Origin: NCEH01 sp002257205
Lineage (GTDB): Bacteria > Pseudomonadota > Alphaproteobacteria > Rhizobiales > Xanthobacteraceae
DNA length: 64,000 nucleotides
NCBI RefSeq assembly: GCF_043195105.1
Contig: NZ_JBAFWO010000001.1
Reading direction: 5' to 3' (one strand)
In this document: piece by piece, positions 1 to 8,998 of the stretch
Numbering within the stretch: the stretch's first letter is position 1
Layout: each line of letters begins with the position of its first letter
The notes under the pieces: model-generated
The model's input: the letters and a program-made list of their open reading frames with translations, nothing else
The model's database searches: none
What the model was told of the DNA's origin: nothing
Translations under genes and position numbers: made by a program

Positions 1-58
1 GCATTTTCGAGCGAAGTGGATACCGGTTCGCGTGAAGAAAATGCGATAACGCAATGTT

Positions 59-538
59 CTAGCACAGCTGCCGCTCGGCGAGGGCGGCGAGCTGGTCCGC
101 GACCGTGCCCCAGCCGTCATGAAAGCCCAGCTCTTCGTGCATGGCGCGGTCGGCGCCGTTCTTGTGCATCACATGGGCGGCATAGGCGGTGCCGTCGGGA
201 TGGTCGCGGAACGTGATGATCGCGGTGATGAAGCCCTTTTCCGCCGGCCGCCAGCCGCCCAGCAGCACGTTGGTGAAGACGATCCGCTCCTGCGCCGCCA
301 CGTCGAGGAAGCAGGCGTCGAGATGGGGCACGAAGGCGCCGCCATCCTCGCTCATGCGCGTCACGAAGGCGCCGCCGGGACGAAGCTCCATCTGCGCCAC
401 CTCGCAGCGGGTGGGGGCGGGAATCCACCATTGCGCGAACTGCGCGGGATCCGCCCAGGCGTTCCAGACCACGGATCGCGGCGCCTTGATGATGCGGGAG
501 AGGGTCAGGTCGAGATCGGCATTCACGCTGGGGCTCAT
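59..538 (-). CDS. SRPBCC (AHSA1-like) domain protein
   Basis: A 159-residue protein of the START/SRPBCC fold, AHSA1-like subgroup. It shows the N-terminal family pattern (RIIKAPRSVVWNAWADPAQFAQWW), the central GGAF strand and the C-terminal helix pattern GFHDGWGTVADQLAALAE. Members bind hydrophobic ligands in a cavity; no substrate can be named here. Its start codon overlaps the stop of the upstream ArsR gene by 4 bases, so the two are translationally coupled. ArsR/AHSA1 pairs are a common bacterial arrangement, and the pair is probably autoregulated through the palindrome upstream of the ArsR gene. Confidence 0.85.
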   Translation of the reverse strand: MSPSVNADLDLTLSRIIKAPRSVVWNAWADPAQFAQWWIPAPTRCEVAQMELRPGGAFVTRMSEDGGAFVPHLDACFLDVAAQERIVFTNVLLGGWRPAEKGFITAIITFRDHPDGTAYAAHVMHKNGADRAMHEELGFHDGWGTVADQLAALAERQLC

Positions 539-876
539 TCTGGTGTGTCCGGGTTGGCGGTGGTCACGAAGCGTTCCAGCCGGTCGGCGCGGCCTTCCCA
601 GAGGGCGCGCTGGCCGCGCAGCCAGGATTCGGCGAGCGCGATGGATTCGCCCTCGATGGCACAGGTGCGCACGCGCCCGGCCTTATGCGTGCGGATCAGG
701 CCCTGGCCCTCCAGGAAATGGATGTGCTTCATGAACGACGGCAATGCCATGTCGAACGGCGCCGCCAATTCGCTGATGCTCGCCGGCCCCCGGCCCAGCC
801 GATCCAAAACGGCGCGGCGGGTGGGGTCGGCCAGCGCCTGGAAGACACCGTCCAAGCGGTCTGAATACTGATCCAT
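535..876 (-). CDS. ArsR-family winged-helix regulator
   Basis: A 113-residue metalloregulator-type repressor. The N-terminus (VFQALADPTRRAVLDRLG) and recognition region (SISELAAPFDMALPSFMKHIHFLE) are classical ArsR. No cysteine or histidine metal-binding motif of the ArsR/SmtB type is evident, which suits the AHSA1-linked subgroup. The ATG at 876 is preferred over an in-frame GTG at 891 because the family starts close to this position and the GTG lies inside the operator palindrome. The gene overlaps the downstream SRPBCC gene by 4 bases and heads that operon. Confidence 0.87.
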   Translation of the reverse strand: MDQYSDRLDGVFQALADPTRRAVLDRLGRGPASISELAAPFDMALPSFMKHIHFLEGQGLIRTHKAGRVRTCAIEGESIALAESWLRGQRALWEGRADRLERFVTTANPDTPE

Positions 877-880
877 AAGG

Positions 881-905
881 CTAAGTATCACGTGTGAATA
901 CTTAG
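881..905. promoter_or_regulatory. operator palindrome for the ArsR gene
   Basis: A perfect inverted repeat CTAAGTAT-N9-ATACTTAG lies 5 bases upstream of the ArsR start codon. Size, symmetry and place fit an autoregulatory ArsR operator. The arms are exact; binding is inferred. Confidence 0.65.
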
Positions 906-913
906 CGCAACAG

Positions 914-1837
914 CTAAGCGTTGGACTTCGTCCCGGCCGGCAGAAACACCGCCTGCGCCTCCCGCGCCGCCTTGGCGATGAAATCGGCGGCGACTTTCAC
1001 GCGGGCGAGGTCGCGCGTGTCGGCATGGGTGAGCAGCCAGAAGCTGCGGATCAGCGAAACCTCCTGCGGCAGGATGGGCACCAGCGCGGCGTCGGTGTCG
1101 CCCATGAAATTGGGCAGCACGCACACCCCCGCCCCGCCGCGCGTCGCCATGAATTGCGCCACGAGGTTGGAGCTTTTCAGGCGCGGCCGCAGCTCGCGCG
1201 AGACCGCCGGCACATAGTCCAGTTCGGGCGCATAGATGAGATCGTCGATATAGCTGATGAAGGGATGGCGCAGCAGCGCCGCCCGGCTTTCGATGGGACC
1301 ATGGCGGGCAAGATAATCGCGCGCGGCATAAAGGCCGAGGCGATAGTCCGTGAGCTTGCGCGCGTGCAGGCGCCCTTCCTTGGGCCGGCTGATGGAGATG
1401 GCGATGTCCGCCTCGCGCTTGGAAAGGCTGAACAGGCGCGGCATGGCCAGCAATTGGATGTCCAGCGCCGGATGCAGGGCCGCGAGCGCGCCGATGCGCG
1501 GGGCCAGGAAGAAGGTGCCGAACCCGTCCGGCGCGCCGATCCGCACCGCCCCGGAGACGCCGAGATCCGCCCCGCCAATCTCCTGCTGGGCGCCGGCGGC
1601 GAGCGTCTCCATGGCTTCCGCCGTCGCCATGAGCCGTTCGCCCGCGCTGGTGAGCACATAGCCGGCCGGCTGGCGGTCGAACAGTTTCGCCCCGAGGCTA
1701 TGTTCAAGGGCCGCGAGGCGCCGGCTGACCGTGGAATGCTCCACCCCTAGCAGCCGCGCCGCCGTGGTGAGCTTGCCGGTGCGGGCGATGGCCAGGAAAT
1801 GGCGCAGGTCCGCCCAGTCGAACGCCGCCGATGGCAT
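914..1837 (-). CDS. LysR-family transcriptional regulator
   Basis: A 307-residue LysR regulator. The winged helix-turn-helix is at residues 6-65 (DLRHFLAIARTGKLTTAARL, then STVSRRLAALE), followed by a periplasmic-binding-protein-like effector domain. The open frame extends 29 codons further upstream, but ATG 1837 gives the usual LysR N-terminus. It is transcribed divergently from mmsA with 122 bases between the starts. By the usual LysR arrangement it probably controls the valine-degradation operon. The effector is unknown. The LysR consensus T-N11-A is too loose to assign a unique site in the gap. Confidence 0.85.
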   Translation of the reverse strand: MPSAAFDWADLRHFLAIARTGKLTTAARLLGVEHSTVSRRLAALEHSLGAKLFDRQPAGYVLTSAGERLMATAEAMETLAAGAQQEIGGADLGVSGAVRIGAPDGFGTFFLAPRIGALAALHPALDIQLLAMPRLFSLSKREADIAISISRPKEGRLHARKLTDYRLGLYAARDYLARHGPIESRAALLRHPFISYIDDLIYAPELDYVPAVSRELRPRLKSSNLVAQFMATRGGAGVCVLPNFMGDTDAALVPILPQEVSLIRSFWLLTHADTRDLARVKVAADFIAKAAREAQAVFLPAGTKSNA

Positions 1838-1959
1838 GTGAAAATCCGCACAGTTACCGTGCGATAATAGCCCTGGATGTGCAAAAAATGATAGGCCATT
1901 GTGCCGGCCAATAAGCGACGCCAAAAATCTGGGAAACGCTTTAATCAGGGAGGCGCATC

Positions 1960-3456
<1,497 letters not shown>

Positions 3457-3619
3457 AGCCAATCCGGCGCGCCCTGCCTTGCGCGGCCGCGCCGGTTCGC
3501 TCAAACCGCTTTAAGCGTAGACGCCTCAGGCGCATGACGCGGCCGGTTCCAGCGCCATGCGCCTTCCTTCGGCACGCCGGGCCAACCGGCGGCCGGTTGT
3601 TCGCATTCGGGAGGGTGCC

Positions 3620-4762
3620 ATGTTTGAATTGACGGAAGACCAGCAGGCCATCCGCGCCATGGCGCAGGATTTCGCGCGCGAGGAAATCGCCCCCCATGCC
3701 CAGGCGTGGGACGCGGCGGAGCATTTCCCCATACCCACCCTCAAGGCTGCCGCCGCGCTCGGCATGGGCGGCATCTATGTGCGCGAGGAACACGGCGGCT
3801 CCGGCCTGTCGCGGCTCGACGGCACCTTGATCTTCGAGGCTTTGGCCACCGGCTGCCCCGCCACCTCCGCCTTCCTGTCGATCCACAACATGGTCGCCGC
3901 CATGATCGACCGCTTCGGCGACGATGCCCAACGCCTCGCCTGGCTGCCGGGCCTGTGCAGCATGGAGCGGGTGGCGAGTTATTGCCTCACCGAGCCGGGC
4001 AGCGGCTCGGACGCGGCGGCGCTGAAGACCCGCGCGGTGAAGGACGGAGACCATTACGTTCTGGACGGGGTGAAGCAATTCATCTCCGGCGCCGGCGTCT
4101 CCGACCTTTATGTGGTGATGGCGCGCACCGGCGGGCCCGGCCCCTCGGGCATTTCCGCCTTCCTGGTGGAGGCGGGCACGCCCGGTCTCTCGTTCGGCGC
4201 GAATGAGAAGAAGATGGGCTGGAAGATCCAGCCCACCCGCGCGGTCATCATGGAGGGCGTGCGCGTGCCGGCGCAAAACCTGCTGGGCCGCGAGGGCGAA
4301 GGCTTCAAATTCGCCATGGCCGGGCTCGACGGCGGCCGGCTGAACATCGCCGCCTGCTCGCTCGGTGGCGCGCAGGGCGCGTTCGACAAGACGCTCGGCT
4401 ACATGCGCGAGCGCACCGCCTTCGGCAAGGCGCTGAACGAATTCCAGGCGCTGCAATTCCGCCTCGCGGACATGGACACCGACCTGGAGGTCGCCCGCAC
4501 CTTCCTGTGGCGCGCCGCCGCCGCCTATGACCGCGCCGACCCGCAGGCCACCCGCCTGTGCGCCATGGCGAAACGCGTCGTCACCGACAGCGGGTTCGAG
4601 GTGGCGAACCAAGCGCTGCAATTGCACGGCGGCTACGGTTATCTCGCCGATTACGGGATCGAGAAGATCGTGCGCGACCTGCGGGTCCACCAGATCTTGG
4701 AAGGCACCAACGAAATCATGCGGGTCATCATCTCCCGCGCTCTGGTGGCGCGGACGAACTGA
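3620..4762 (+). CDS. acyl-CoA dehydrogenase, probably isobutyryl-CoA dehydrogenase
   Basis: A 380-residue flavoprotein of the acyl-CoA dehydrogenase family, starting MFELTEDQQAIRAMAQDF after a GGGAGGG ribosome-binding site. It carries the FAD-contact signature YCLTEPGSGSDAAAL and the C-terminal signature with the catalytic glutamate region QILEGTNEIMRVIISRAL. Its position between mmsA and mmsB points to isobutyryl-CoA to methacrylyl-CoA in valine degradation. Sequence reading alone does not exclude another short-chain or branched-chain substrate. An upstream in-frame start at 3557 was rejected for lack of a ribosome-binding site and family fit. Confidence 0.9.
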   Translation: MFELTEDQQAIRAMAQDFAREEIAPHAQAWDAAEHFPIPTLKAAAALGMGGIYVREEHGGSGLSRLDGTLIFEALATGCPATSAFLSIHNMVAAMIDRFGDDAQRLAWLPGLCSMERVASYCLTEPGSGSDAAALKTRAVKDGDHYVLDGVKQFISGAGVSDLYVVMARTGGPGPSGISAFLVEAGTPGLSFGANEKKMGWKIQPTRAVIMEGVRVPAQNLLGREGEGFKFAMAGLDGGRLNIAACSLGGAQGAFDKTLGYMRERTAFGKALNEFQALQFRLADMDTDLEVARTFLWRAAAAYDRADPQATRLCAMAKRVVTDSGFEVANQALQLHGGYGYLADYGIEKIVRDLRVHQILEGTNEIMRVIISRALVARTN

Positions 4763-4791
4763 TCCGGCAACAAGAAGAACGGGAGGAAGAT

Positions 4792-5685
4792 ATGGCCAGC
4801 ATCGGTTTCATCGGGCTCGGCAACATGGGCGGGCCCATGGCGGCCAATCTGGTCAAGGCGGGACATGCCGTGCGCGGCTTCGACCTGTCCCCCGCCGCGC
4901 TGGAGGCCGCTAAAGCCAAGGGCGTCGCGATCGCTTCCACCGCCGCGGAGGCAGTGGCGGACGCGGATATCGTCGTCACCATGCTGCCCAGTGGCAAGCA
5001 TGTGGTGGGCGCCACCACCGGCGAGAACGGCCTGTTCGCCGCCGCCAAGCCCGGCACTTTGTTCATCGACAGCTCCACCATCGACGTCGCCTCGGCCCGC
5101 GCGTTCCATGAGGCGGCGCTGGCGGCGGGACACGAGCCGCTCGACGCCCCGGTTTCCGGCGGCGTGGGCGGGGCGGAAGCCGGTACGCTCACCTTCATGG
5201 CGGGCGGCACGGCGGAGGCGTTCGCCAAGGCCCAGCCGATCCTCGCGCTGATGGGCAAAAAGATCGTCCATTGCGGCGATGCCGGTGCCGGCCAGGCGGC
5301 GAAGATCTGCAACAACATGATCCTCGGCATTTCCATGATCGCGGTCAGCGAAGCGTTCGTGCTCGGGGAGAAGCTCGGCCTCTCCCATCAGGCGCTGTAC
5401 GATGTGGCCTCCACCTCCTCGGGGCAATGCTGGTCGCTCACCACTTATTGCCCCGTGCCGGGGCCGGTGCCCACCAGCCCCGCCAATCGCGGCTATCAGC
5501 CGGGGTTCGCGGCCGCGCTGATGCTGAAGGATCTGCGCCTCTCCCAGGAAGCCGCCGGCCAAGCGGGCGCCGCCACCGCGCTCGGGGCGGCCGCCACCGC
5601 GCTCTACACCGCCTTCGAGGAAGAGGGGAATGCCGGCAAGGATTTCTCCGGCATCATCGAATGGGTGCGCACCCGCGAGGGATGA
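4792..5685 (+). CDS. mmsB: 3-hydroxyisobutyrate dehydrogenase
   Basis: A 297-residue NAD-dependent beta-hydroxyacid dehydrogenase that converts 3-hydroxyisobutyrate to methylmalonate semialdehyde, the MmsA substrate. The N-terminal dinucleotide motif is GFIGLGNMGGPMAANL. The substrate motif is DAPVSGGVGGAEAGTLTFM, and the catalytic lysine region is GAGQAAKICNNM. The start follows GGGAGGA by 4 bases and lies 29 bases after the dehydrogenase stop, so the three genes form one operon. A clear terminator follows. Confidence 0.93.
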   Translation: MASIGFIGLGNMGGPMAANLVKAGHAVRGFDLSPAALEAAKAKGVAIASTAAEAVADADIVVTMLPSGKHVVGATTGENGLFAAAKPGTLFIDSSTIDVASARAFHEAALAAGHEPLDAPVSGGVGGAEAGTLTFMAGGTAEAFAKAQPILALMGKKIVHCGDAGAGQAAKICNNMILGISMIAVSEAFVLGEKLGLSHQALYDVASTSSGQCWSLTTYCPVPGPVPTSPANRGYQPGFAAALMLKDLRLSQEAAGQAGAATALGAAATALYTAFEEEGNAGKDFSGIIEWVRTREG

Positions 5686-5714
5686 AGCGCCGGCCCTTCA
5701 CGCGTCTCTACGAC

Positions 5715-5743
5715 ATGCCCCGGCTGGTCCGGGGCATTTTTTT
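5715..5743 (+). terminator. Rho-independent terminator after mmsB
   Basis: A perfect 9-bp stem ATGCCCCGG / CCGGGGCAT closes a CTGGT loop and is followed by a run of T residues (5737-5743). It ends the mmsA operon 30 bases after mmsB and only 12 bases before the prophage target duplication. Confidence 0.9.
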
Positions 5744-5754
5744 GCGCGCCGCTG

Positions 5755-5759
5755 GTCCG
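5755..5759. repeat. target-site duplication GTCCG, left copy
   Basis: The five bases GTCCG directly abut the first base of the prophage and recur at 45701-45705 directly after its last base. Five-base duplications are the hallmark of Mu transposition. Confidence 0.88.
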
Positions 5760-6056
5760 TGTGGGGGACCCTCTCATTTTGCAGTAGGGAGGGATGACAA
5801 AAAATCGGCGGAACCCGTTGATAGTGCAGGATTAGAGGGCCGATATGGAAAATTCGGCCTTTTGCAGTGGATCGCCATTTTCGACCAAAATCGCCCATAC
5901 CTCTTGAAGCGGGCATGCCACCCGGCGACCGAAAACGGTCAATCCCCACTCACTAGCCGCCATTTGCGCCTGAAATGGGCGCGCCTTTGAGTGGGCGGCG
6001 CGGATAGCGGGCCGTTTTAGCTGGTTGCAGCACCACATACGGCCCGCATTAGCACC
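5760..6056. promoter_or_regulatory. prophage left end with transposase-binding boxes
   Basis: Two copies of TTTTGCAGT lie at 5777-5785 and 5860-5868, 83 bases apart and in the same orientation. This resembles the L1/L2 spacing of Mu. A weaker partial match is at 6024-6032. The rest of this roughly 300-base stretch holds no gene. It contains an imperfect inverted repeat at 5945-5995 (CCCACTCA/TGAGTGGG plus inner pairing) and a 9-bp hairpin GCGGGCCGT/ACGGCCCGC at 6007-6047. The latter may end transcription of the leftward gene at 6057. Confidence 0.8.
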
Positions 6057-6605
6057 TTAATTGTCGAGAGGCTTAATCGATGAAAACCTGATGATGAACT
6101 CAGGCTCGGTGATTGTGCCGCGCAGCGTCAGGCTGCCCTCTTTTACACAATCCGTGGGTGACTTGAAGAAGGTGCCGGACAATATAACCTTCTGCCCCTC
6201 TTTCAGAACAACAGCGGATTGAAACAGGGGCGAACTCGGATCGATAAGCGTCTTATCGGATATGTCTGATAGGGAGTTATTCCATGTTTTTACGTAAACA
6301 TTTGGTCCAATTGTGACTTCCATAACCCCTTTGCCGTCTCCATTGGTTGAAAGGTCATAGATCACACCAACCCACGCTTTCGGCTGGCTGCCCTTCAGGA
6401 TGGAGCATATCTCTTTCGCGCGAGCAGGGCGGGCAGCGCCCTTGGCCATATCGTTCGCTCCCTTGCTGTAGGTGTCGCGCGCGGCCTCAATCGCCGCAAT
6501 GAACCGCTTTTGCTGTTCTGGCATCGTCGGAAACTCGGGGAACTCGGCGGCCATCGCGAGCGACCCGCCGAGCGCCATCGCGCCTGCGATCAAATAAGCT
6601 TTCAT
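6057..6605 (-). CDS. exported hypothetical protein, prophage accessory gene
   Basis: A 182-residue protein of unknown function. The first 20 residues form a signal peptide (MKAYLIAGAMALGGSLAMAA) ending at a likely AMA-A cleavage site. The mature part has a helical first third and a beta-rich C-terminal half (residues 75-180) that looks OB-fold-like by strand pattern; that is a guess. Its ribosome-binding site GAGGGGG is strong. It lies between the left phage end and the repressor, on the repressor strand, where lysogenic-conversion genes are often found. It is therefore probably expressed in the lysogen and exported to the periplasm. Confidence 0.75.
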   Translation of the reverse strand: MKAYLIAGAMALGGSLAMAAEFPEFPTMPEQQKRFIAAIEAARDTYSKGANDMAKGAARPARAKEICSILKGSQPKAWVGVIYDLSTNGDGKGVMEVTIGPNVYVKTWNNSLSDISDKTLIDPSSPLFQSAVVLKEGQKVILSGTFFKSPTDCVKEGSLTLRGTITEPEFIIRFSSIKPLDN

Positions 6606-6709
6606 AGTTCCCCCTCACCCGGCCGGAGGACCAACCTCCGGTAACTAAATCTGTAGAAAGATACCTATATCAAAACCTGAATTGGCGAGAATGGCCAATT
6701 TTACGAGCA

Positions 6710-7189
6710 TCAGGCCGAGCGTTTGCCGGTCCCCGGCTCCAGAACTGCTTGTTGCAGCCGTCTCTTTAGTCGCTTCAGCATCACCTGCATCTGGTCAGGA
6801 TATTCATCCGGGCCTTCGGATGCCGCTGCGATTTCCGATAGCACCTCATAGGCGACGCGCCCGAGTTGAGCCTCAGGCAACGCGATTCCGGCTTCCCGGT
6901 GAGCCTCGGCAATAGCGGCCACAACTCGGCCCATCAAGGCTGGATCGGCGGGGATGATCTGCGATTGCCCGGCTATATGACGCATTGGCCCCTTGCCGCT
7001 CCAGAGCCAATCAAGCGTAACTCCTGCCGCCTCAGCCATCGCCGCAGCCTTGTCTAATCCCGGCACAGAGGTTCCGCGCAGATAACTCCGAATTGAAGAC
7101 TCCAGAACCCCGCATTTCAATGCGAACGCATTGACGCTAAGCGGTTGGATTGCCGACTCGAGACGAGATGCAAAGCCGTCAGACTTCAT
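6710..7189 (-). CDS. CI-like phage repressor, helix-turn-helix
   Basis: A 159-residue regulator. Residues 5-60 form a lambda-repressor-like helix-turn-helix (FASRLESAIQPLSVNAFALK, ESSIRSYLRGTSVPGLDKAA, then TLDWLWSGKGP). The C-terminal half is helical and lacks the S24 peptidase Ser/Lys dyad, so RecA-stimulated self-cleavage is not expected. The ATG at 7189 is preferred over a start at 7219 by family alignment. It is divergent from the ner-like gene and is the obvious lysogeny repressor by position. Confidence 0.82.
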   Translation of the reverse strand: MKSDGFASRLESAIQPLSVNAFALKCGVLESSIRSYLRGTSVPGLDKAAAMAEAAGVTLDWLWSGKGPMRHIAGQSQIIPADPALMGRVVAAIAEAHREAGIALPEAQLGRVAYEVLSEIAAASEGPDEYPDQMQVMLKRLKRRLQQAVLEPGTGKRSA

Positions 7190-7459
7190 CGGCCCAACTC
7201 TGACCAAACCATACAACACGCAGGAGTTACGTCAGGGTTTTCGCAAACCCTTATCTCGCAACGCTTTGCCTGCGTCCTCATGGAGGTGCCTCCACCCTTC
7301 CAACTCTGACCACGCAAAATAATGCGAGCATCCACTTGACTGGATCGCATTATTCACCGAATTTATTCACGTTCGTGCGCACAATTGTGGACACGTTCGT
7401 GTTCGTTTCACCCCGAAAAAACCGACCCTGGCGTGGGTCGGTGGTCCGAGGAGTAGGAC
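7190..7459. promoter_or_regulatory. divergent repressor/ner control region
   Basis: This gap holds several exact symmetries. AATAATGCGA (7318-7327) pairs with TCGCATTATT (7345-7354), and an inner TCCA/TGGA flanks TTGACT (7336-7341), a good -35 for the rightward early promoter. CACGTTCGTG occurs twice (7368-7377 and 7392-7401), itself palindromic around TT, with the perfect palindrome CACAATTGTG (7380-7389) between the copies. ACCGACCC/GGGTCGGT forms a hairpin in the ner leader (7421-7442). The -10 element is not clear. These are candidate operators for the repressor and Ner. Confidence 0.6.
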
Positions 7460-7765
7460 ATGACCAAATCGTCGCCTGTCGTATGGGACAGGCACGCGAT
7501 TAAGGCCGAGGTGCACCGTCGGGGCACGACGCTGACGGCGATCGCCGTCAACGCCGGCATCGAAGAATCCGCCTGCCGCTCCGCCCTTCTGCGCCGCTCC
7601 CACGCAGGGGAGAAGGCTCTGGCCGATTTTCTGGGGGTGCAACCTCAGATCATCTGGCCGGAGCGGTACTGCAAGCCATCACCTTGGGCGCAACGTAGCC
7701 GCTCAAAGGGAAAGATGGCTAGCCAAAACGACGGACATGCGACGGACATGGGAGCCGCCGCATGA
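7460..7765 (+). CDS. ner: Ner-like early transcriptional regulator
   Basis: A 101-residue DNA-binding protein of the Ner/Nlp family. The first 75 residues give the family pattern: WDRHAIKAEVHRRGTTLTAI, the helix-turn-helix around AGIEESACRSALLRR, then GEKALADFLGVQPQIIWPERY. In Mu, Ner dampens early and repressor transcription. The tail of about 25 residues is polar and probably disordered. The ribosome-binding site is AGGAG, 7449-7453. It heads the early operon and overlaps the next gene by 4 bases. Confidence 0.88.
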   Translation: MTKSSPVVWDRHAIKAEVHRRGTTLTAIAVNAGIEESACRSALLRRSHAGEKALADFLGVQPQIIWPERYCKPSPWAQRSRSKGKMASQNDGHATDMGAAA

Positions 7766-7950
7766 GCCGGTTTCTGTCCACGCCGCGTCCGCCGGCTGAC
7801 ATCCACCTGCACCCGATCCACATCGCCGATAGCCGCATGGCCGTGTTGCGCCGGCAGGCGCGCACCGTGTTGTTGACGGTCGCAGCCAGCATGTTTGCAG
7901 CGAATGTGGTCGGTTTCCTCGTGACGTTGATGCTGGCGGTGCGGCCATGA
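7762..7950 (+). CDS. small membrane protein, early operon
   Basis: A 62-residue protein of unknown function with a polar N-terminal half and one predicted membrane helix (about residues 35-58, ARTVLLTVAASMFAANVVGF onward). The start overlaps the ner stop (ATGA) and its stop overlaps the next start in the same way, so it is translationally coupled on both sides. It is a typical unassigned early gene of Mu-like phages. Confidence 0.6.
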   Translation: MSRFLSTPRPPADIHLHPIHIADSRMAVLRRQARTVLLTVAASMFAANVVGFLVTLMLAVRP

Positions 7951-8060
7951 GCCCGGTCCCGGTCGGGGCCGACCTCATTCGCCTCTTCGTGGCGGCAGCC
8001 GGCGCGGCCTTCGCCTCCGGCCTTCTGGCGGGCCTCTCCCTCGCACTGTGGATGGTTTAA
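7947..8060 (+). CDS. 37-residue membrane peptide
   Basis: A very small open frame starting at the ATGA overlap with the previous gene. It encodes one hydrophobic helix of about 25 residues (LIRLFVAAAGAAFASGLLAG onward). The support is translational coupling, GC-rich codon use like its neighbours and the membrane-helix composition. No function can be given. Confidence 0.5.
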   Translation: MSPVPVGADLIRLFVAAAGAAFASGLLAGLSLALWMV

Positions 8061-8084
8061 ATGCATGCCTCGCTGCATTTATCG

Positions 8085-8642
8085 TCAGGAGTGTGTGCCG
8101 GCCTTCTGGCGAGCGGCCCGCTCGCCCCGTGTTTCAAACCGCCAACCACTGATCATGCCGAAGTGGCCCAAAAGCTGGAGCCACCAGGGCACGATGAGGA
8201 CGTCTGCGTCATCCATCCCCAGTGCGTTTCCTGCTGCGTTGTAGGCCAGGGCGTCCGAGACGGGGTCGAAAGGGGGTTCGTCACCGTAGATCAGGGTGAT
8301 TGTGCTGTTCCAGTCGGCCACCTCAGCTTCTGTAGGCTCAGGCTTTCGGCGCAAGCCGGCAATCAGGTCGTAATAGCGACGCTGAAGGATCTCGTGTGTG
8401 CGCGCTCGGCCGCCAAAGTCGAAGACAAGCTGTGCGATCCCGATGATGGATGTCGCCAAGCCAAGCCACACGACGTCGAACGAGGTCTTTCCGGCAGCGT
8501 CAGCCACCACCGCAGTTCCGAGAAGGATGGTGGCGGATGTCGCCCATCGGTTCCACCGTTCGAGCGTGCGTCGCCGTGCCGTGTGGTATTGCGCGTTGCG
8601 CACGGCATGGAAGAGCAGTTCGCGGGCGGAATAACTATTCAT
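8085..8642 (-). CDS. SLATT-like two-helix membrane protein (accessory cassette)
   Basis: A 185-residue protein with an N-terminal amphipathic segment rich in Arg. Two membrane helices follow (about residues 34-50, ATSATILLGTAVVADAA, and 58-75, VVWLGLATSIIGIAQLVF), then FGGRARTHEILQRRYYDLIAGL. This layout is like SLATT domains, which are pore-like effectors associated with nucleotide-sensing defence systems. The assignment is by pattern only. It runs antisense to the early phage operon, 8 bases downstream of a small partner gene, so it is an independently expressed insert. Superinfection exclusion or defence is the best guess. Confidence 0.55.
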   Translation of the reverse strand: MNSYSARELLFHAVRNAQYHTARRRTLERWNRWATSATILLGTAVVADAAGKTSFDVVWLGLATSIIGIAQLVFDFGGRARTHEILQRRYYDLIAGLRRKPEPTEAEVADWNSTITLIYGDEPPFDPVSDALAYNAAGNALGMDDADVLIVPWWLQLLGHFGMISGWRFETRGERAARQKAGTHS

Positions 8643-8650
8643 TCGGTCGC

Positions 8651-8863
8651 CTACGTCTCTGATGCATCACTCTTTGGGGCAGGTGCGCCGGATGCGGATA
8701 CAGCCTTGGCCGAAGCAGTCGCCTTTGCTGGTTGGAGCGATTGCGGCATGGGGCGAGGACCCTCCGCAAACTCGACCCGGTCAATAAAGCGGGAGTGTAG
8801 CGACGTCTCGGTCTTTGGAGACGCAGCTGGTGCCTTCGGTCCCTGCTTTTCTTGGTCACTCAT
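8651..8863 (-). CDS. small partner of the SLATT-like protein
   Basis: A 70-residue polar protein, MSDQEKQGPKAPAASPKTET at the start, with a central hydrophobic patch (FIDRVEFAEG) and an Ala/Pro/Lys-rich tail, probably largely disordered. The ATG at 8863 is chosen because a GGAG ribosome-binding site lies 6 bases upstream; an ATG two codons earlier is too close to it. It precedes the SLATT-like gene by 8 bases on the same strand, so they form a two-gene operon. Unknown function; a regulator or sensor of the membrane protein is possible. Confidence 0.5.
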   Translation of the reverse strand: MSDQEKQGPKAPAASPKTETSLHSRFIDRVEFAEGPRPMPQSLQPAKATASAKAVSASGAPAPKSDASET

Positions 8864-8900
8864 CGTCATCTCCGTGTGGAAGCAGTGCTCGGGGATGGCC

Positions 8901-8930
8901 GGCGCCGGCCTGATGCAACAGGCCGGCGCC
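8901..8930. repeat. perfect 12-bp hairpin
   Basis: GGCGCCGGCCTG and CAGGCCGGCGCC are exact inverse complements around an ATGCAA loop. There is no T-run on either strand, so a simple intrinsic terminator is unlikely. It lies in the leader of the antisense cassette and just upstream of the 8999 gene, where it could insulate the two transcription units or act as an operator. Confidence 0.6.
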
Positions 8931-8998
8931 AACAGATCGAACGCGCAATGGTTGCATATTCGCCATAGGCGCGAAAGTTCGCGGGGAGCTGCCTGACC

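Noticed and set aside
6007..6047. Hairpin downstream of the 6057-6605 gene as an intrinsic terminator
   Set aside because: A 23-base loop and no T-run on the minus strand; listed only as a possible structure.
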